Of a stretch of DNA of 64,000 nucleotides, positions 45,307-54,997 are shown in pieces. The position numbers and the translations under genes are program-made. Source of the stretch: Vibrio sinensis (GTDB lineage Bacteria > Pseudomonadota > Gammaproteobacteria > Enterobacterales > Vibrionaceae); NCBI RefSeq assembly GCF_003605645.1, contig NZ_QVMU01000009.1:106406-170405 (forward strand). Direction: 5' to 3'. Every line of letters starts with the position of its first letter. Position 1 is the stretch's first letter. The notes beneath the pieces were generated by a model, which saw only the letters and a program-made list of their open reading frames with translations, was not told where the DNA came from and did no database searches.

Positions 45307-46245
45307 TTAACACATAGCGTCAAGAGCAGCGCGAGTCGGTAAGCCTTCACTATCACCGAGAACCTGAACAGCCAAAGCGCCAAATAAGTTACCACGAGCA
45401 ACGGCCTCTGTTACCGATAAGTTTTCCAGCCAAGCGGAAACAACACCAACAGCAAAACTGTCGCCTGCGCCAACGGTATCAACAACCACTTCCACTTTTT
45501 GACCAGGTACGACACTTGACTCACCAGTTGCTAGTTTGAAATATGCGCCGTCGCCACCGAGTTTAACCACGACCAATTTTGCGCCGTGATTTAGGTAAAA
45601 ATCTGCGATTTCTTCAGGCACTTCAGAACCTGTCAAAATCTTACCCTCAGCAATACCAGGTAAAACGATATCGGATTTAAATGCCAATGCATTCACTTCT
45701 TCGACCATTTCCGCTTCACTTGCCCATAACGTTGGGCGTAAGTTGGTATCAAATGAAACACTATTTCCGTTAGCTTTCGCAGTATCAAGGGCCTTGTGAC
45801 AAAGGGCACGTAAGCTAGGTGATACCGCAGCAGCCACCCCAGTCAAATGAAGATGAGTATCAGAGGTAAACAGATCTGCATTTAAATCGTCGACACACAA
45901 AGTGCTTGCCGCTGAGTTTTTACGGAAATATTCGACTTTCGGATCATCACCATGCAGTTCACGTGATTTGATATAAAATCCCGTTGCGCGATCAGACGAG
46001 TAGCTAAATTGAGAGGTATCGACACCCTCTTCACGCACTGCTTGTTCGATATAACGGCCGAAGCTGTCTGAGCCCAATTTGGTAATGTAGGTAGAGTGAA
46101 AGCCTAATCGCGCCATGCCAATAGCAACGTTTAACTCAGCACCGGCAAGTCGTTTAGTAAAGTGAGTTGCAAGGGCAAGATCACCAGCCTCATCTGCGGT
46201 AAACATAGCCATTGGCTCACCAATTGTCACAAACTTCTTCATCAT
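45307..46245 (-). CDS. kdgK: 2-keto-3-deoxygluconate kinase (PfkB family), copy 2
   Basis: About 312 residues from ATG 46245 (MMKKFVTIGEPMAMF), which has AGGGTG six bases upstream; a GTG at 46254 is possible. Substrate-recognition LAGAELNVAIGMARLG, SFDTNLRPTLW and the PfkB motif DTVGAGDSFAVGV with catalytic Asp are present. The sequence is of the classical KdgK type with the GAELN block, closer to it than copy 1. Two mirrored LacI-type operators lie 150-280 bases upstream. Confidence 0.92.
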   Translation of the reverse strand: MMKKFVTIGEPMAMFTADEAGDLALATHFTKRLAGAELNVAIGMARLGFHSTYITKLGSDSFGRYIEQAVREEGVDTSQFSYSSDRATGFYIKSRELHGDDPKVEYFRKNSAASTLCVDDLNADLFTSDTHLHLTGVAAAVSPSLRALCHKALDTAKANGNSVSFDTNLRPTLWASEAEMVEEVNALAFKSDIVLPGIAEGKILTGSEVPEEIADFYLNHGAKLVVVKLGGDGAYFKLATGESSVVPGQKVEVVVDTVGAGDSFAVGVVSAWLENLSVTEAVARGNLFGALAVQVLGDSEGLPTRAALDAMC

Positions 46246-46388
46246 CTCTGTCACCCTAACCCATTTTTAACCACTTACCTGATAAGCGACCCGCTCAGTA
46301 AGTGGAGCATCATAAATAAAAAAGAAAATGATTATGGAGTCATTCAACTTGAACCATTCAGCTTGAAGCATTCAATTTGACACACCAA

Positions 46389-46402
46389 TGGAACCGATTC
46401 CA
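46389..46402. promoter_or_regulatory. LacI-type operator, left copy, upstream of kdgK copy 2
   Basis: TGGAACCGATTCCA, a near-perfect palindrome with central CG, as bound by LacI/GalR proteins. Confidence 0.75.
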
Positions 46403-46508
46403 TAATCTTTTAAAATATAGGGCTATTGAATAGCCACAATTGAACCGTTTGCTTTCTGGCCACGAATTTAATGTTCTAACCAAAATCACATTTTACATGA
46501 GAATACTA

Positions 46509-46522
46509 TGGAATCGGTTCCA
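46509..46522. promoter_or_regulatory. LacI-type operator, right copy, mirrored
   Basis: TGGAATCGGTTCCA is the exact reverse complement of the left copy; centres are 120 bases apart. It lies between the regulator gene and kdgK. Confidence 0.75.
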
Positions 46523-46606
46523 AGAGCAATACTCAAAAACAATTTTTGATCGAATTGACGATCAATCTAACCAATCAAAGCTTAATAGAAACTTAGTGGA
46601 AAATGT

Positions 46607-47626
46607 CTAAGCTGTTGTGGAGTGTCGTACAATCAATTCCGCTTGCAGCTTTTTCTGTTGGGGAGAAGATTCATCACCATTGATCCTATCGATCAAAAGC
46701 TGACAAGCCTGCTTACCAATTTCTTTCGTCGGCTGCCTTAGGGCCGTAATCCCACCATCAACCAACTCCACCCAATCCGGGTCATCAACACTTAAAAAGC
46801 CTATTTGAGAACCTAACGATATATTCAGCTGTTTTAGTGCTTTTGCCGCGAGCATACTCGTAACACCATTGATGGATACTATCGCGGTTTTTAACCCTTG
46901 ATGTTGTTGTATGAATGCCATCAAAGATGCATTTAACATTTGCTCGCTTCGATTAAGCTCAAAGACATCGCACTGCATACCTTGATTGTGCGCCACAAAC
47001 TCTCTAAGTGCATCGACGCGCTCTATTCGAGGGGCTATTGTAAGAGGTGGTGTTACCACAAATAACGCTTGGTAATGTTGTTCAAGTAAGTGTTGGCAAC
47101 CCTGCTGCATCGCTTGTTCGTTATTTAAGCTGACACTATCAACTTGAAGAGAATCGCTAGTGCGATCAACTAAAACAAATGGGCAACCAATTTTGGAAAA
47201 TTCCGCCATTTCTTCATCAATCATATCGAATGTGTTGATCACAATCCCATCCACGCGATGCGCTTCTAGCAATGCAAGATATTGGCTTTGTTGCTTCATT
47301 TGATTATCGGTATTGCACACCATTAGCATGTAACCTGCTTTCTTACATACCGACTCAATGCCTTGCATTACGCCTATTGAATATGGATTTGTAATGTCAG
47401 CAAGTAATAAACCAATCAGCTTTGATTGCCCTGCTTTCAACATTCGTGCTGACTGATTAGGACGGTAATTCAGTGTTTCGACGGCATGGCCAATACGAGC
47501 AATTAAATCATCTGACAGTTTCCCTTTTTCTCCATTAAGAAAACGAGAAACACTGGTTTTGCCTACACCAGCCATTTTTGCTACATCTGAAATGGTCGCA
47601 AAACCACTTTTATTTGTACGAGTCAA
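46607..47626 (-). CDS. LacI-family regulator of the second kdgK-eda module
   Basis: 339 residues. Headpiece ATISDVAKMAGVGKTSVSRF and hinge YRPNQSARMLKAGQS, then the PBP-like core (GLLLADITNPYSIGVMQGIE, VDGIVINTFDM, GFLSVDDPDWVEL). The residues resemble gluconate/ketogluconate/KDG repressors such as GntR, PtxS or KdgR types. The start is probably TTG 47626 with GGGACG in front. It lies upstream of kdgK copy 2 on the same strand; the mirrored TGGAA-N4-TTCCA operators between them are the likely targets. KDG or KDPG as ligand is inference. Confidence 0.82.
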   Translation of the reverse strand: MTRTNKSGFATISDVAKMAGVGKTSVSRFLNGEKGKLSDDLIARIGHAVETLNYRPNQSARMLKAGQSKLIGLLLADITNPYSIGVMQGIESVCKKAGYMLMVCNTDNQMKQQSQYLALLEAHRVDGIVINTFDMIDEEMAEFSKIGCPFVLVDRTSDSLQVDSVSLNNEQAMQQGCQHLLEQHYQALFVVTPPLTIAPRIERVDALREFVAHNQGMQCDVFELNRSEQMLNASLMAFIQQHQGLKTAIVSINGVTSMLAAKALKQLNISLGSQIGFLSVDDPDWVELVDGGITALRQPTKEIGKQACQLLIDRINGDESSPQQKKLQAELIVRHSTTA

Positions 47627-47696
47627 AATTACGTCCCAAATACCAATTTGTTGTCTGGAGGCATACTAACATTTCTTTCTCTTGATATTCATCAAT

Positions 47697-48284
47697 TTAA
47701 CTGTCTGTGATTTTGCACGAGCACATGCCAGGCAATAGTCCTTGGCAATAAAGTATTAACGGCCCGCGCAATCTGCTGACATCTAATAATTGACGTTCAT
47801 CTTGGTAATTCATTGCCAATGCAAAGCCATGTAAATAGTCCACCAGCAAATCTAACCCATCGCTCATCTTCGCTTCATCAAGTTCAAACACACTCATTAT
47901 TCGTTGAAAACGTTCGATAAAAACATTTGCCGGACTTAATGATGTCATACCAAGTAAGATTTCTAATAAGCCGGGATATTGATGTAACAAAGAAACATAG
48001 CTGGTCGATAATTCAACCAACTCTTGCTGCCAATCATCGCTTTCAATCGGTTGGTATATATCATTGACTAAAGAGGTAGCAACGGCTTCCAACAGAGCAT
48101 TCTTATTTTTGAAATAGTGGTAAATCGCCATCGGATCCACACTCAAAGCCGTTGATAGTTGACGAATGCTCGGGATCTTGCCCTCTTCTCTCATCATTAC
48201 TTTAGCTTGCTCTAAGATGATGACATCGCTAAGAGGGCGATGGAGTGACTTAGGCCGCCCCCTTTTTTTTTCCTTGACGGACAT
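47697..48284 (-). CDS. TetR-family regulator
   Basis: 195 residues. N-terminal RGRPKS basic arm, helix-turn-helix in IPSIRQLSTALSVDPMAIYH and YFKNKNALLEAVA, then a helical ligand domain. GAGGTGG precedes the ATG. It is divergent from the RibD-like gene, with two overlapping palindromes between them, so it likely represses that gene and itself. The ligand is unknown. Confidence 0.85.
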   Translation of the reverse strand: MSVKEKKRGRPKSLHRPLSDVIILEQAKVMMREEGKIPSIRQLSTALSVDPMAIYHYFKNKNALLEAVATSLVNDIYQPIESDDWQQELVELSTSYVSLLHQYPGLLEILLGMTSLSPANVFIERFQRIMSVFELDEAKMSDGLDLLVDYLHGFALAMNYQDERQLLDVSRLRGPLILYCQGLLPGMCSCKITDS

Positions 48285-48311
48285 TTCACCACCTCGTTAA
48301 AATGGATTAAA

Positions 48312-48334
48312 TCTACACTGTAGAATTAATTCTA
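48312..48334. promoter_or_regulatory. Overlapping palindromes, probable TetR-family operator
   Basis: TCTACACTGTAGA (48312-48324) overlaps TAGAATTAATTCTA (48321-48334); both are perfect palindromes in the divergent region. Confidence 0.65.
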
Positions 48335-48390
48335 ACTCACACTTTAAAAGATGCCAAGCATCTAGTCGCAACCATTGGGGAGCAAACAAC

Positions 48391-48924
48391 GTGGCTAATG
48401 TCGTTTTCATAGCAACCAGTTTAGATGGGTATATCGCAGATAAGAACGGTGGACTCGAGTGGCTCAATACAGTACCTAATCCAACTCAAGATGATATGGG
48501 ATTTAACGCTCATATGGAGCGAATAGACGCGCTAGTGATGGGGAGAAACACATTCGAAATGGTTCTCAGCTTTGGCGTCGATTGGCCCTATAGTAAACCT
48601 GTATATGTGCTTAGTAACACACTAACCAGTGTGCCTGCAGGCTATGAAGATAAAGTATCGCTCATCAAAGGCGAGCTTGATGGCGTTATTGCGACCCTAA
48701 ACCAACAGGGCTATCACAACTTATACATTGATGGCGGAGTCACAGTGCAACAGTTCTTAGAGCAGGATCTGATCGACGAAATGATCATTTCCACGATTCC
48801 TGTCTTGCTGGGCGGTGGAGTTTCTCTATTTGGTTCATTGCCTGAATACGTTAATTTTACATTGAAAAGCAGCACTATTTTGTTAGATGAGATTGTCCAA
48901 AGCCATTATCTACGTCGTCGCTAA
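48391..48924 (+). CDS. Dihydrofolate reductase-like/RibD C-terminal domain protein
   Basis: 177 residues. VVFIATSLDGYIADKNGGLE at the start, DALVMGRNTFEMVL, NLYIDGGVTVQQFL and STIPVLLGGGVSLFG are the hallmarks of the YyaP/RibD_C family, a NADPH-binding DHFR-like fold. The start is GTG with GGGGAGC upstream. It stands opposite a TetR gene and is followed by a small protein gene. Reductase substrate unknown; drug or pterin reduction is possible. Confidence 0.85.
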   Translation: MANVVFIATSLDGYIADKNGGLEWLNTVPNPTQDDMGFNAHMERIDALVMGRNTFEMVLSFGVDWPYSKPVYVLSNTLTSVPAGYEDKVSLIKGELDGVIATLNQQGYHNLYIDGGVTVQQFLEQDLIDEMIISTIPVLLGGGVSLFGSLPEYVNFTLKSSTILLDEIVQSHYLRRR

Positions 48925-49015
48925 TACAAGCCAATATCGACGACGGTTTCAATTAGCGGTAAAGTACCCGGTAATAACGTACAACTGTACAGATAAACGA
49001 AAAGAGTAAAGAACA

Positions 49016-49264
49016 ATGATAAACGATCAAGAGATGATCACGACCCTAGACGAACTTCAACAATTTCTGCTGGCAATTGAGAATGGCGGTTTCGGTCTAG
49101 ATGGTGTTGCTGGCGTGGCGTTAGCAACCAGCAATAAAGATGGCCGTCGATTTGTAGCGGCACTTGATGATAACCATCAACTAGTTTTAGCTCGTTGGGT
49201 CACTGAAGAAGTATTCCAAACTGGCCAAGAGATGGTGCGTAACGGCATCAATAAGTCTCACTAA
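49016..49264 (+). CDS. Small conserved-looking hypothetical protein
   Basis: 82 residues, acidic, soluble: MINDQEMITTLDELQQFLLA at the start, then GFGLDGVAGVALATSN and WVTEEVFQTGQEMVRNG. No known domain recognised. It has a plausible AGAGTAAAG ribosome binding site and lies 91 bases after the RibD-like gene, ahead of a strong terminator, so it is likely expressed with that gene. Confidence 0.65.
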   Translation: MINDQEMITTLDELQQFLLAIENGGFGLDGVAGVALATSNKDGRRFVAALDDNHQLVLARWVTEEVFQTGQEMVRNGINKSH

Positions 49265-49301
49265 TTGCCGGACGTGCGTTAAGTAAAATGTTCGCCTAAA
49301 A

Positions 49302-49331
49302 CAAAGCCCAGACATCGAATGTCTGGGCTTT
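49302..49331. terminator. Bidirectional terminator
   Basis: AAAGCCCAGACAT pairs with ATGTCTGGGCTTT around CGA. It lies between converging genes. Confidence 0.85.
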
Positions 49332-49407
49332 ATTCTATATTACAATCTTTGCTCAAAGAGCCATTTCAAAATACGGTAGGCATTGCCTCACACAGTACCT
49401 ACAAGCA

Positions 49408-49989
49408 CTATCTTAGAGAGCTTGGCGCAACAAGTTCAGCTTCTGCTAACACATGTTGGTGAATATAGTAACCGCCTAGGGCTGGCATCGCATTAGCAGG
49501 AAGATCTAATTTATCAACATCTAATGCATACACTGTAATCGTGTAGTTATGTGGTTTTGCGCCCTCAGGAGGACATGCACCACCAAACGCTTTTACGCCA
49601 AAATCATTCGTAACTTGCATTGCCCCTTCCGGCAAAAACTCATTACTAACATTGCCCGCATGGGCAGCAAGTGAAGTGACCTTAGCTGGGATATTGACCA
49701 CCATCCAGTGCCACCAACCACTGCCTGTTGGCGCATCAGGATCATACATGGTCACAGCAAAACTTTTGGTCCCCTCAGGAGCACCAGACCACATGAGTTT
49801 CGGTGATATATTCTCGCCCGTACACCCCCAACTATTAAAGACTTGTGCTTTCGTTAGTGAATCACCATTAGTTACCGAAGGACTGGTCAATGTCATTGCA
49901 GCTGAATCAGCAGAATAGGCATAACTAGCCCCTAAAAAAGGAAAGCTCATCAATAGTGCTGCCATCGACAATCTTTTCATCATTCTCAT
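49408..49989 (-). CDS. YbhB/YbcL-family (PEBP, Raf kinase inhibitor-like) periplasmic protein
   Basis: 193 residues with a signal peptide (MRMMKRLSMAALLMSFPFLG, cleaved near ASYA/YSA). PEBP motifs: YDPDAPTGSGWWHWMVVNIP and GACPPEGAKPHNYTITVYAL. PEBPs bind anionic ligands or phospholipid headgroups; the bacterial YbhB role is unclear. GAGGGATT precedes the ATG. Single-gene unit. Confidence 0.9.
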   Translation of the reverse strand: MRMMKRLSMAALLMSFPFLGASYAYSADSAAMTLTSPSVTNGDSLTKAQVFNSWGCTGENISPKLMWSGAPEGTKSFAVTMYDPDAPTGSGWWHWMVVNIPAKVTSLAAHAGNVSNEFLPEGAMQVTNDFGVKAFGGACPPEGAKPHNYTITVYALDVDKLDLPANAMPALGGYYIHQHVLAEAELVAPSSLR

Positions 49990-50123
49990 CTCAAATCCCT
50001 CATCATTTACCTAATAGCTAGTGCTAAGCGTAGGATTACTATAGTCCATTAGCTAGGAGATAAAAAGTGAGTGGATGACTCACGTTCCATGTCACCTCCC
50101 CTATAAGCGATTTATTATCAGGG

Positions 50124-51311
50124 TTAAGCAGCCTCTTTTAATCGAAACTTACCTAGTAGTGCGTTGTAAAACTGACCATCATCGAGAACGCCAACTAATT
50201 CCCCACCCTCTACAAGTAGAATAGGTCGCTGGCTTAGCTGCTTCAATTGAATCGCTTCACGCATCCCAATATCTGGGTTAGCAAGAACTAGTGTCTTATC
50301 ATCAATTTGATCAAAGTCCGAACTGTTGCTTTCCCACTCAACCAACGACAGCCCCTCTTCATCAACCAATGACAGAGCCCCATTGGCCTGCTCTACCCAT
50401 AGCTCACTACTTTCACAAACTTGCCAGCGTTGCGCTTTGCTCTTGAGCGAGGTGACTGGCTGCATTAATGAACGACCTTTAAGCACATTGAGTGGATTGG
50501 TATGAGCAACAAAATCTTTAACGTACTCTGTTTTTGGATTAAGTACGATATCTTCTGGTTTACCATGTTGAATCAGTTTTCCTGATTCCATTATTGCAAT
50601 GTTATTACCTATTTTTAATGCTTCATCTAAATCATGACTGACAAACAAAATGGTCTTATTGAGCTTAGCTTGGAGGGTCAATAGCTCATCTTGTAACTGA
50701 GCTCGAATTAAAGGGTCAAGTGCAGAAAACGGTTCATCCATTAATAATATGTCCGTATCCATGGCAAAGGCTCTCGCCAATCCAACACGCTGCTGCATTC
50801 CCCCTGATAACTCATGAGGGTATTTCTTTTCCCATTCAGATAAGCCAACCATCTCTAACTGTTTTCGTGCGACTTCACGACGCTCTTTTTTTGCCACACC
50901 CTGCATTTCTAAACCAAATGCCACGTTATCCAGTACCGATAACCAAGGCATCAAGGCAAACTTTTGAAACACCATCGACACTCTATGGGTTCTTAAGTGG
51001 CGAAGTGTTGCTTCATCACAGTTAATTAGATCAACGTGTTGGTCACCATCTTTGACTTGCAAACTGCCCCGAGAAATTGCATTCAAGCCGTTCACTGCGC
51101 GCAATAAGCTCGATTTTCCTGAACCAGAAAGGCCCATCAGAACACAGATTTCTCCCTCTTTAACGCTCAGTGAAACGCCATCGACACCCACAACCTGGCC
51201 TGTTTGTTCAATGATTTCTTGGCGCGTTTTACCCGCATCGAGCAGCGCTAATGCCTGTTTGGCATTATCACCAAAAACAACATCGAGGTTTTTAATCGTT
51301 ATAGCATCCAT
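50124..51311 (-). CDS. choV: Choline ABC transporter, ATP-binding protein
   Basis: 395 residues. Walker A G60-LSGSGKS67, Q-loop FQKFALMP, signature LSGGMQQRVG (about 168-177), Walker B ILLMDEPFSALDP (about 188-200). A C-terminal CBS-like regulatory part follows. This matches ProV/ChoV-type ATPases of betaine and choline importers. AAGGAAG at the end of the permease gene serves as ribosome binding site, with the two genes 2 bases apart. Last gene of the bet operon. Confidence 0.92.
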   Translation of the reverse strand: MDAITIKNLDVVFGDNAKQALALLDAGKTRQEIIEQTGQVVGVDGVSLSVKEGEICVLMGLSGSGKSSLLRAVNGLNAISRGSLQVKDGDQHVDLINCDEATLRHLRTHRVSMVFQKFALMPWLSVLDNVAFGLEMQGVAKKERREVARKQLEMVGLSEWEKKYPHELSGGMQQRVGLARAFAMDTDILLMDEPFSALDPLIRAQLQDELLTLQAKLNKTILFVSHDLDEALKIGNNIAIMESGKLIQHGKPEDIVLNPKTEYVKDFVAHTNPLNVLKGRSLMQPVTSLKSKAQRWQVCESSELWVEQANGALSLVDEEGLSLVEWESNSSDFDQIDDKTLVLANPDIGMREAIQLKQLSQRPILLVEGGELVGVLDDGQFYNALLGKFRLKEAA

Positions 51312-51313
51312 GA

Positions 51314-52156
51314 TTACGCTTCCTTTTGACCCGGTGTTTTACATAAACGGTCGAGAATAATTGCCACTAAAACGATGGCTAAACCCGCTTCAAAACCCTG
51401 TGAAATGTTGACCGTATTTAAGGCTCGTACAACTGGCTTACCAAGCCCATCTGCACCCACCAATGCGGCGATCACCACCATAGATAGTGACAGCATGATG
51501 CACTGAGTCACACCCGCCATAATACTTGGTAAAGCTGCTGGTAACTCAACCTTAAACAGCAATTTCATTCTACTCGCGCCAAATGCTTTACCCGCTTCTA
51601 GCAATTCTTCAGGCACCTTGGTGACACCCAAATAAGTAAGGCGAATTGGCGCAGCAATCGCAAAGATAATGGTTGAAATTAATCCCGGCACAATGCCTAG
51701 ACCAAATAGCACTAAGGTTGGAATCAGATAAACAAAAGTCGGTACTGTCTGCATAAGGTCGAGAATTGGACGTAACAGTGTGTATAACCAAGGCCTATGC
51801 GCCGCCATAATGCCTATTGGAACGCCAATTAATACGGAAATCGTTGTCGCTGCAAAAACGAGAACAAAGGTTTCCAGCATTTCTTGCCAATAGCCGAGGT
51901 TCAATATTGTCAGTAATGCCCCAACCACAAATAACACCAGTGGGATGCTTCGGTGCAAATACCAAGCAATCACCGCGGTTAGCACGATAGGGCCAGCCGG
52001 AGGCATCCACTTAAAAATATCGACGAGGAAAAGAATAATCGTTTCTAATAAAATCGAAACGGTATCGAAAAACCCAGCGGCGTTGATTGTTAACCAGTCA
52101 ACCCCAGCTTCCATCCATTGACCCAAAGGGATTTTGTTATCCGTAATAAAATTCAC
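51314..52156 (-). CDS. choW: Choline ABC transporter, permease
   Basis: 280 residues, five to six membrane segments with the EAA-type loop in GAAxxxxLxKVELPAALPSI (here GASRMKLLFKVELPAALPSI). It matches ProW/ChoW permeases. It pairs with the ATPase gene 2 bases downstream and the binding-protein gene upstream, and so forms the inner-membrane channel. Confidence 0.92.
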   Translation of the reverse strand: MNFITDNKIPLGQWMEAGVDWLTINAAGFFDTVSILLETIILFLVDIFKWMPPAGPIVLTAVIAWYLHRSIPLVLFVVGALLTILNLGYWQEMLETFVLVFAATTISVLIGVPIGIMAAHRPWLYTLLRPILDLMQTVPTFVYLIPTLVLFGLGIVPGLISTIIFAIAAPIRLTYLGVTKVPEELLEAGKAFGASRMKLLFKVELPAALPSIMAGVTQCIMLSLSMVVIAALVGADGLGKPVVRALNTVNISQGFEAGLAIVLVAIILDRLCKTPGQKEA

Positions 52157-52175
52157 ACTATTACCTTTATTCGAT

Positions 52176-52197
52176 TAGGTGGACTTACGCCCACCTA
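52176..52197 (-). repeat. Hairpin between choX and choW
   Basis: TAGGTGG (52176-52182) pairs with CCACCTA (52191-52197). Such hairpins behind binding-protein genes often protect the upstream mRNA so that the binding protein is made in excess. Confidence 0.5.
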
Positions 52198-52225
52198 TTT
52201 AACCTAAGATCGAGACAACGTAAGA

Positions 52226-53164
52226 TTACGCGTTTGATTTCAGGTATTGAGAGACGGCATCTGCTGCTGGCTGACCATCGATGGTTTTAATGCCTTTTAG
52301 CCAAGCTTCAACCTGCTGAGGATGAGCATTCAACCATTGCTGCGCTGCTTTTTCTGGTTGCGCTTTTTGGTTCAAGATCGCTTCCATTAGTTGATTTTCC
52401 ATCTCTAGACTGAACTCAAGATTTTTTAATAACTGACCGACGTTTTTACACTCAGATAAGTAGTTGCTACGTACGTTGGTATAGACGTTTGCCCCGCCAA
52501 AGTTTGGCCCAAAGAAATCATCACCACCCTCTAGATATTCCATTTCAACATTACTATTCATTGGATGTGGGGCCCAACCTAAGTAGACAATCCACTGGTC
52601 ACGACGCACTGAACGTGCAACTTGTGAAACCATGCCTGCTTCACTCGATTCAACAAGACTAAAATCTTTTAAATCAAATGCGTTTGAATCAATCATTGAT
52701 TGGATTAAGCGATTACCATCGTTACCCGGCTCGATACCGTAGATGCGGTCTTTAAACTTATCCGCATGTTTAGCCAAATCAGCAAAGCTCCTCACCCCGG
52801 CGTCATAAACATATTTAGGAACCGCTAGAGTATATTTCGCCCCTTCAAGGTTAGCGCGAACCGTTTCTACCGTACCGGCTTCACGATATTTTGCGATATC
52901 GCCTTCCATCGTCGGCATCCAGTTGCCTAGGAACACATCAATGTCGCCGTTCGCCATTGAAGAATAAGTCACTGGAACAGAAAGTAGATCGGTTTTCGTT
53001 TTGTAACCCATTCCCTTTAGTAACTCAGAGGTTACGGCTGTCGTTGCAGTGATATCCGTCCAACCAACGTCGGCAAAACGTACGGTTTCACACTGATTTG
53101 CATACGCATTAAATGCCAAACTACTAATCGCTAAAGTTGAAAGAGTCTTTGTCGTAAGAGACAT
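52226..53164 (-). CDS. choX: Choline ABC transporter, periplasmic substrate-binding protein
   Basis: 312 residues with a signal peptide (MSLTTKTLSTLAISSLAFNA, cleaved near YANQ). Mature N-terminus CETVRFADVGWTDITATTAV, and later VYLGWAPHPMN and FGPNFGGANVYT, carry aromatic residues that form the cation-binding cage of ChoX/ProX-type proteins. ACAAGGAAA precedes the ATG. It follows betA by 17 bases, so uptake and oxidation of choline are one transcription unit. Confidence 0.92.
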   Translation of the reverse strand: MSLTTKTLSTLAISSLAFNAYANQCETVRFADVGWTDITATTAVTSELLKGMGYKTKTDLLSVPVTYSSMANGDIDVFLGNWMPTMEGDIAKYREAGTVETVRANLEGAKYTLAVPKYVYDAGVRSFADLAKHADKFKDRIYGIEPGNDGNRLIQSMIDSNAFDLKDFSLVESSEAGMVSQVARSVRRDQWIVYLGWAPHPMNSNVEMEYLEGGDDFFGPNFGGANVYTNVRSNYLSECKNVGQLLKNLEFSLEMENQLMEAILNQKAQPEKAAQQWLNAHPQQVEAWLKGIKTIDGQPAADAVSQYLKSNA

Positions 53165-53181
53165 AATATTTCCTTGTATGA

Positions 53182-54891
53182 TTACTGACTTTTAAGAGTG
53201 GTATCCAACACTCTTTTGGGATAATTAATTCGTTGTGTTTCCTGCCAATTCGGCGCGATCCAAACTGGGACATTCTCCACTGCCAGCAGTGGTTTCTCGA
53301 GGATATAGTCGGCGGCACGCTCAGCGACCATAATCGTAGGAGCATTCAAATTGCCATTCGGGATAGTAGGAAAAATGGATGAATCGACCACGCGAAGGTT
53401 TTCAATTCCTTTAACTCGGCATGCTTCATCAAGTACAGCCATTGGGTCGTCTTCTGAACCCATTTTACAAGTACATGATGGGTGATAGGCGCTCTCTACG
53501 TTCTCTTTCACCCATTGATCAATGGCATTGTCGTCGTTGATCTCCTTACCGGGCTGAATCTCCTCACCACGAAATGCGTCCATCGCCGGCTGAGACAAGA
53601 TCTCACGCGTTAAGCGAATACAATCACGCCAATCTTGGCGATCCTGCTCGGTAGAGATGTAGTTAAATACGATATTTGGCTTCGCATGGGGATCACTTGA
53701 AATGATGCTCACACAACCACGACTTTCTGGCTTATTCGGTCCAACATGGACTTGAAATCCATGTCCATCAAACGCCACACGCCCATCGTAACGCATCGCT
53801 GCAGGTAGAAAATGGTACTGAATGTTTGGGGATTTCAGCCCTTTACGTGAACGGATAAAAGCACAAGATTCAAAATGATTGGTGGCGCCAAGGCCTTTGC
53901 GCGTCAAAATCCATTCAGCGCCAATCATTCCCTTGCTGACCAAACCCAGTTTGCTGTTTAGCGTAATTGGCTGTTTGCAGTGGTATTGGAAATACACTTC
54001 CAGGTGATCTTGGAGGTTCTCACCAACGCCGGGAAGATCGTGTACAACCTCAACGCCTGCATCTTTTAATACCGCTTCAGGACCAATACCTGAAAGCTGC
54101 AATAGTTGAACCGAACCAATCGAACCCGCGCTCGAAATCACTTCTTTATTGGCTCGCACCTCGATGACGTTACCCGATTTTTCAAACTCAATACCAATGG
54201 CTGATTTGCCCTCAAGTAAAACCTTACGTGCAACAATGCCTTTCATTAATGTCAGGTTGTCGCGTTTTAATGCTCGACGTAAATATGCATTTGAAGTGGA
54301 TGCTCGAACCCCTTTATCAACCGTCATATGCATAGGACCAAAGCCCTCTTGTTGATAGGCATTATAATCCTCGGTTTCTGGGTAACCCGCTTCTTTGCCT
54401 GCATCGATAAACGCTTGATAAAGTGGATTCAGTTGCATCTCATTACCGTTGCAGGTGCCAAGAGGCCCATCTTCACCACGGTACTGGTTAGCGCCGTAAA
54501 TCCAATTTTCTGCTCGTCGAAAGTAAGGCAAGCAAGTTTGATAGTTCCACCCTTTCGCACCTTGTTCTTCCCACTCATCAAAATCACAAGCATGACCTCG
54601 AACATAAACCATACCGTTGATTGATGAGCTTCCGCCTAGCACCTTACCTCTTGGGCAATGTAGCTGACGACCGTCCAACCCCGCTTCTTTTTGGGTTTCA
54701 AATTGCCACGCGTACTTTTCAGTATTCATTGGATAAGAAAGCGCGGTGGGCATTTGGATAAAAATACTTTTATCTGAACCTCCCGCTTCCAATAATAAAA
54801 CACTGTGATTACCGCATTCGGTTAGTCGATCCGCTAATACGCAGCCAGCCGACCCCGCACCAACGATGATATAATCGTAGCGTTGTTGCAT
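53182..54891 (-). CDS. betA: Choline dehydrogenase
   Basis: 569 residues, GMC oxidoreductase. FAD-binding [17 protein letters not shown] (residues 7-23), GMC signature 1 near [17 protein letters not shown] and signature 2 near [15 protein letters not shown]; catalytic His in [10 protein letters not shown] and a second His/Asn near PNGNLNAPT. Converts choline to betaine aldehyde, at the membrane with electrons going to quinone. GGAGAGAC precedes the ATG. Confidence 0.95.
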   Translation of the reverse strand: MQQRYDYIIVGAGSAGCVLADRLTECGNHSVLLLEAGGSDKSIFIQMPTALSYPMNTEKYAWQFETQKEAGLDGRQLHCPRGKVLGGSSSINGMVYVRGHACDFDEWEEQGAKGWNYQTCLPYFRRAENWIYGANQYRGEDGPLGTCNGNEMQLNPLYQAFIDAGKEAGYPETEDYNAYQQEGFGPMHMTVDKGVRASTSNAYLRRALKRDNLTLMKGIVARKVLLEGKSAIGIEFEKSGNVIEVRANKEVISSAGSIGSVQLLQLSGIGPEAVLKDAGVEVVHDLPGVGENLQDHLEVYFQYHCKQPITLNSKLGLVSKGMIGAEWILTRKGLGATNHFESCAFIRSRKGLKSPNIQYHFLPAAMRYDGRVAFDGHGFQVHVGPNKPESRGCVSIISSDPHAKPNIVFNYISTEQDRQDWRDCIRLTREILSQPAMDAFRGEEIQPGKEINDDNAIDQWVKENVESAYHPSCTCKMGSEDDPMAVLDEACRVKGIENLRVVDSSIFPTIPNGNLNAPTIMVAERAADYILEKPLLAVENVPVWIAPNWQETQRINYPKRVLDTTLKSQ

Positions 54892-54997
54892 TCTTGTCTC
54901 TCCATGACGATGAGCTTACGCTCTGTTCGTTAACTCATCTCGTTAATCTAATAATGTGGAATAAATAGTGCGAGAAGCCGTCGCTATAAATACGGCT

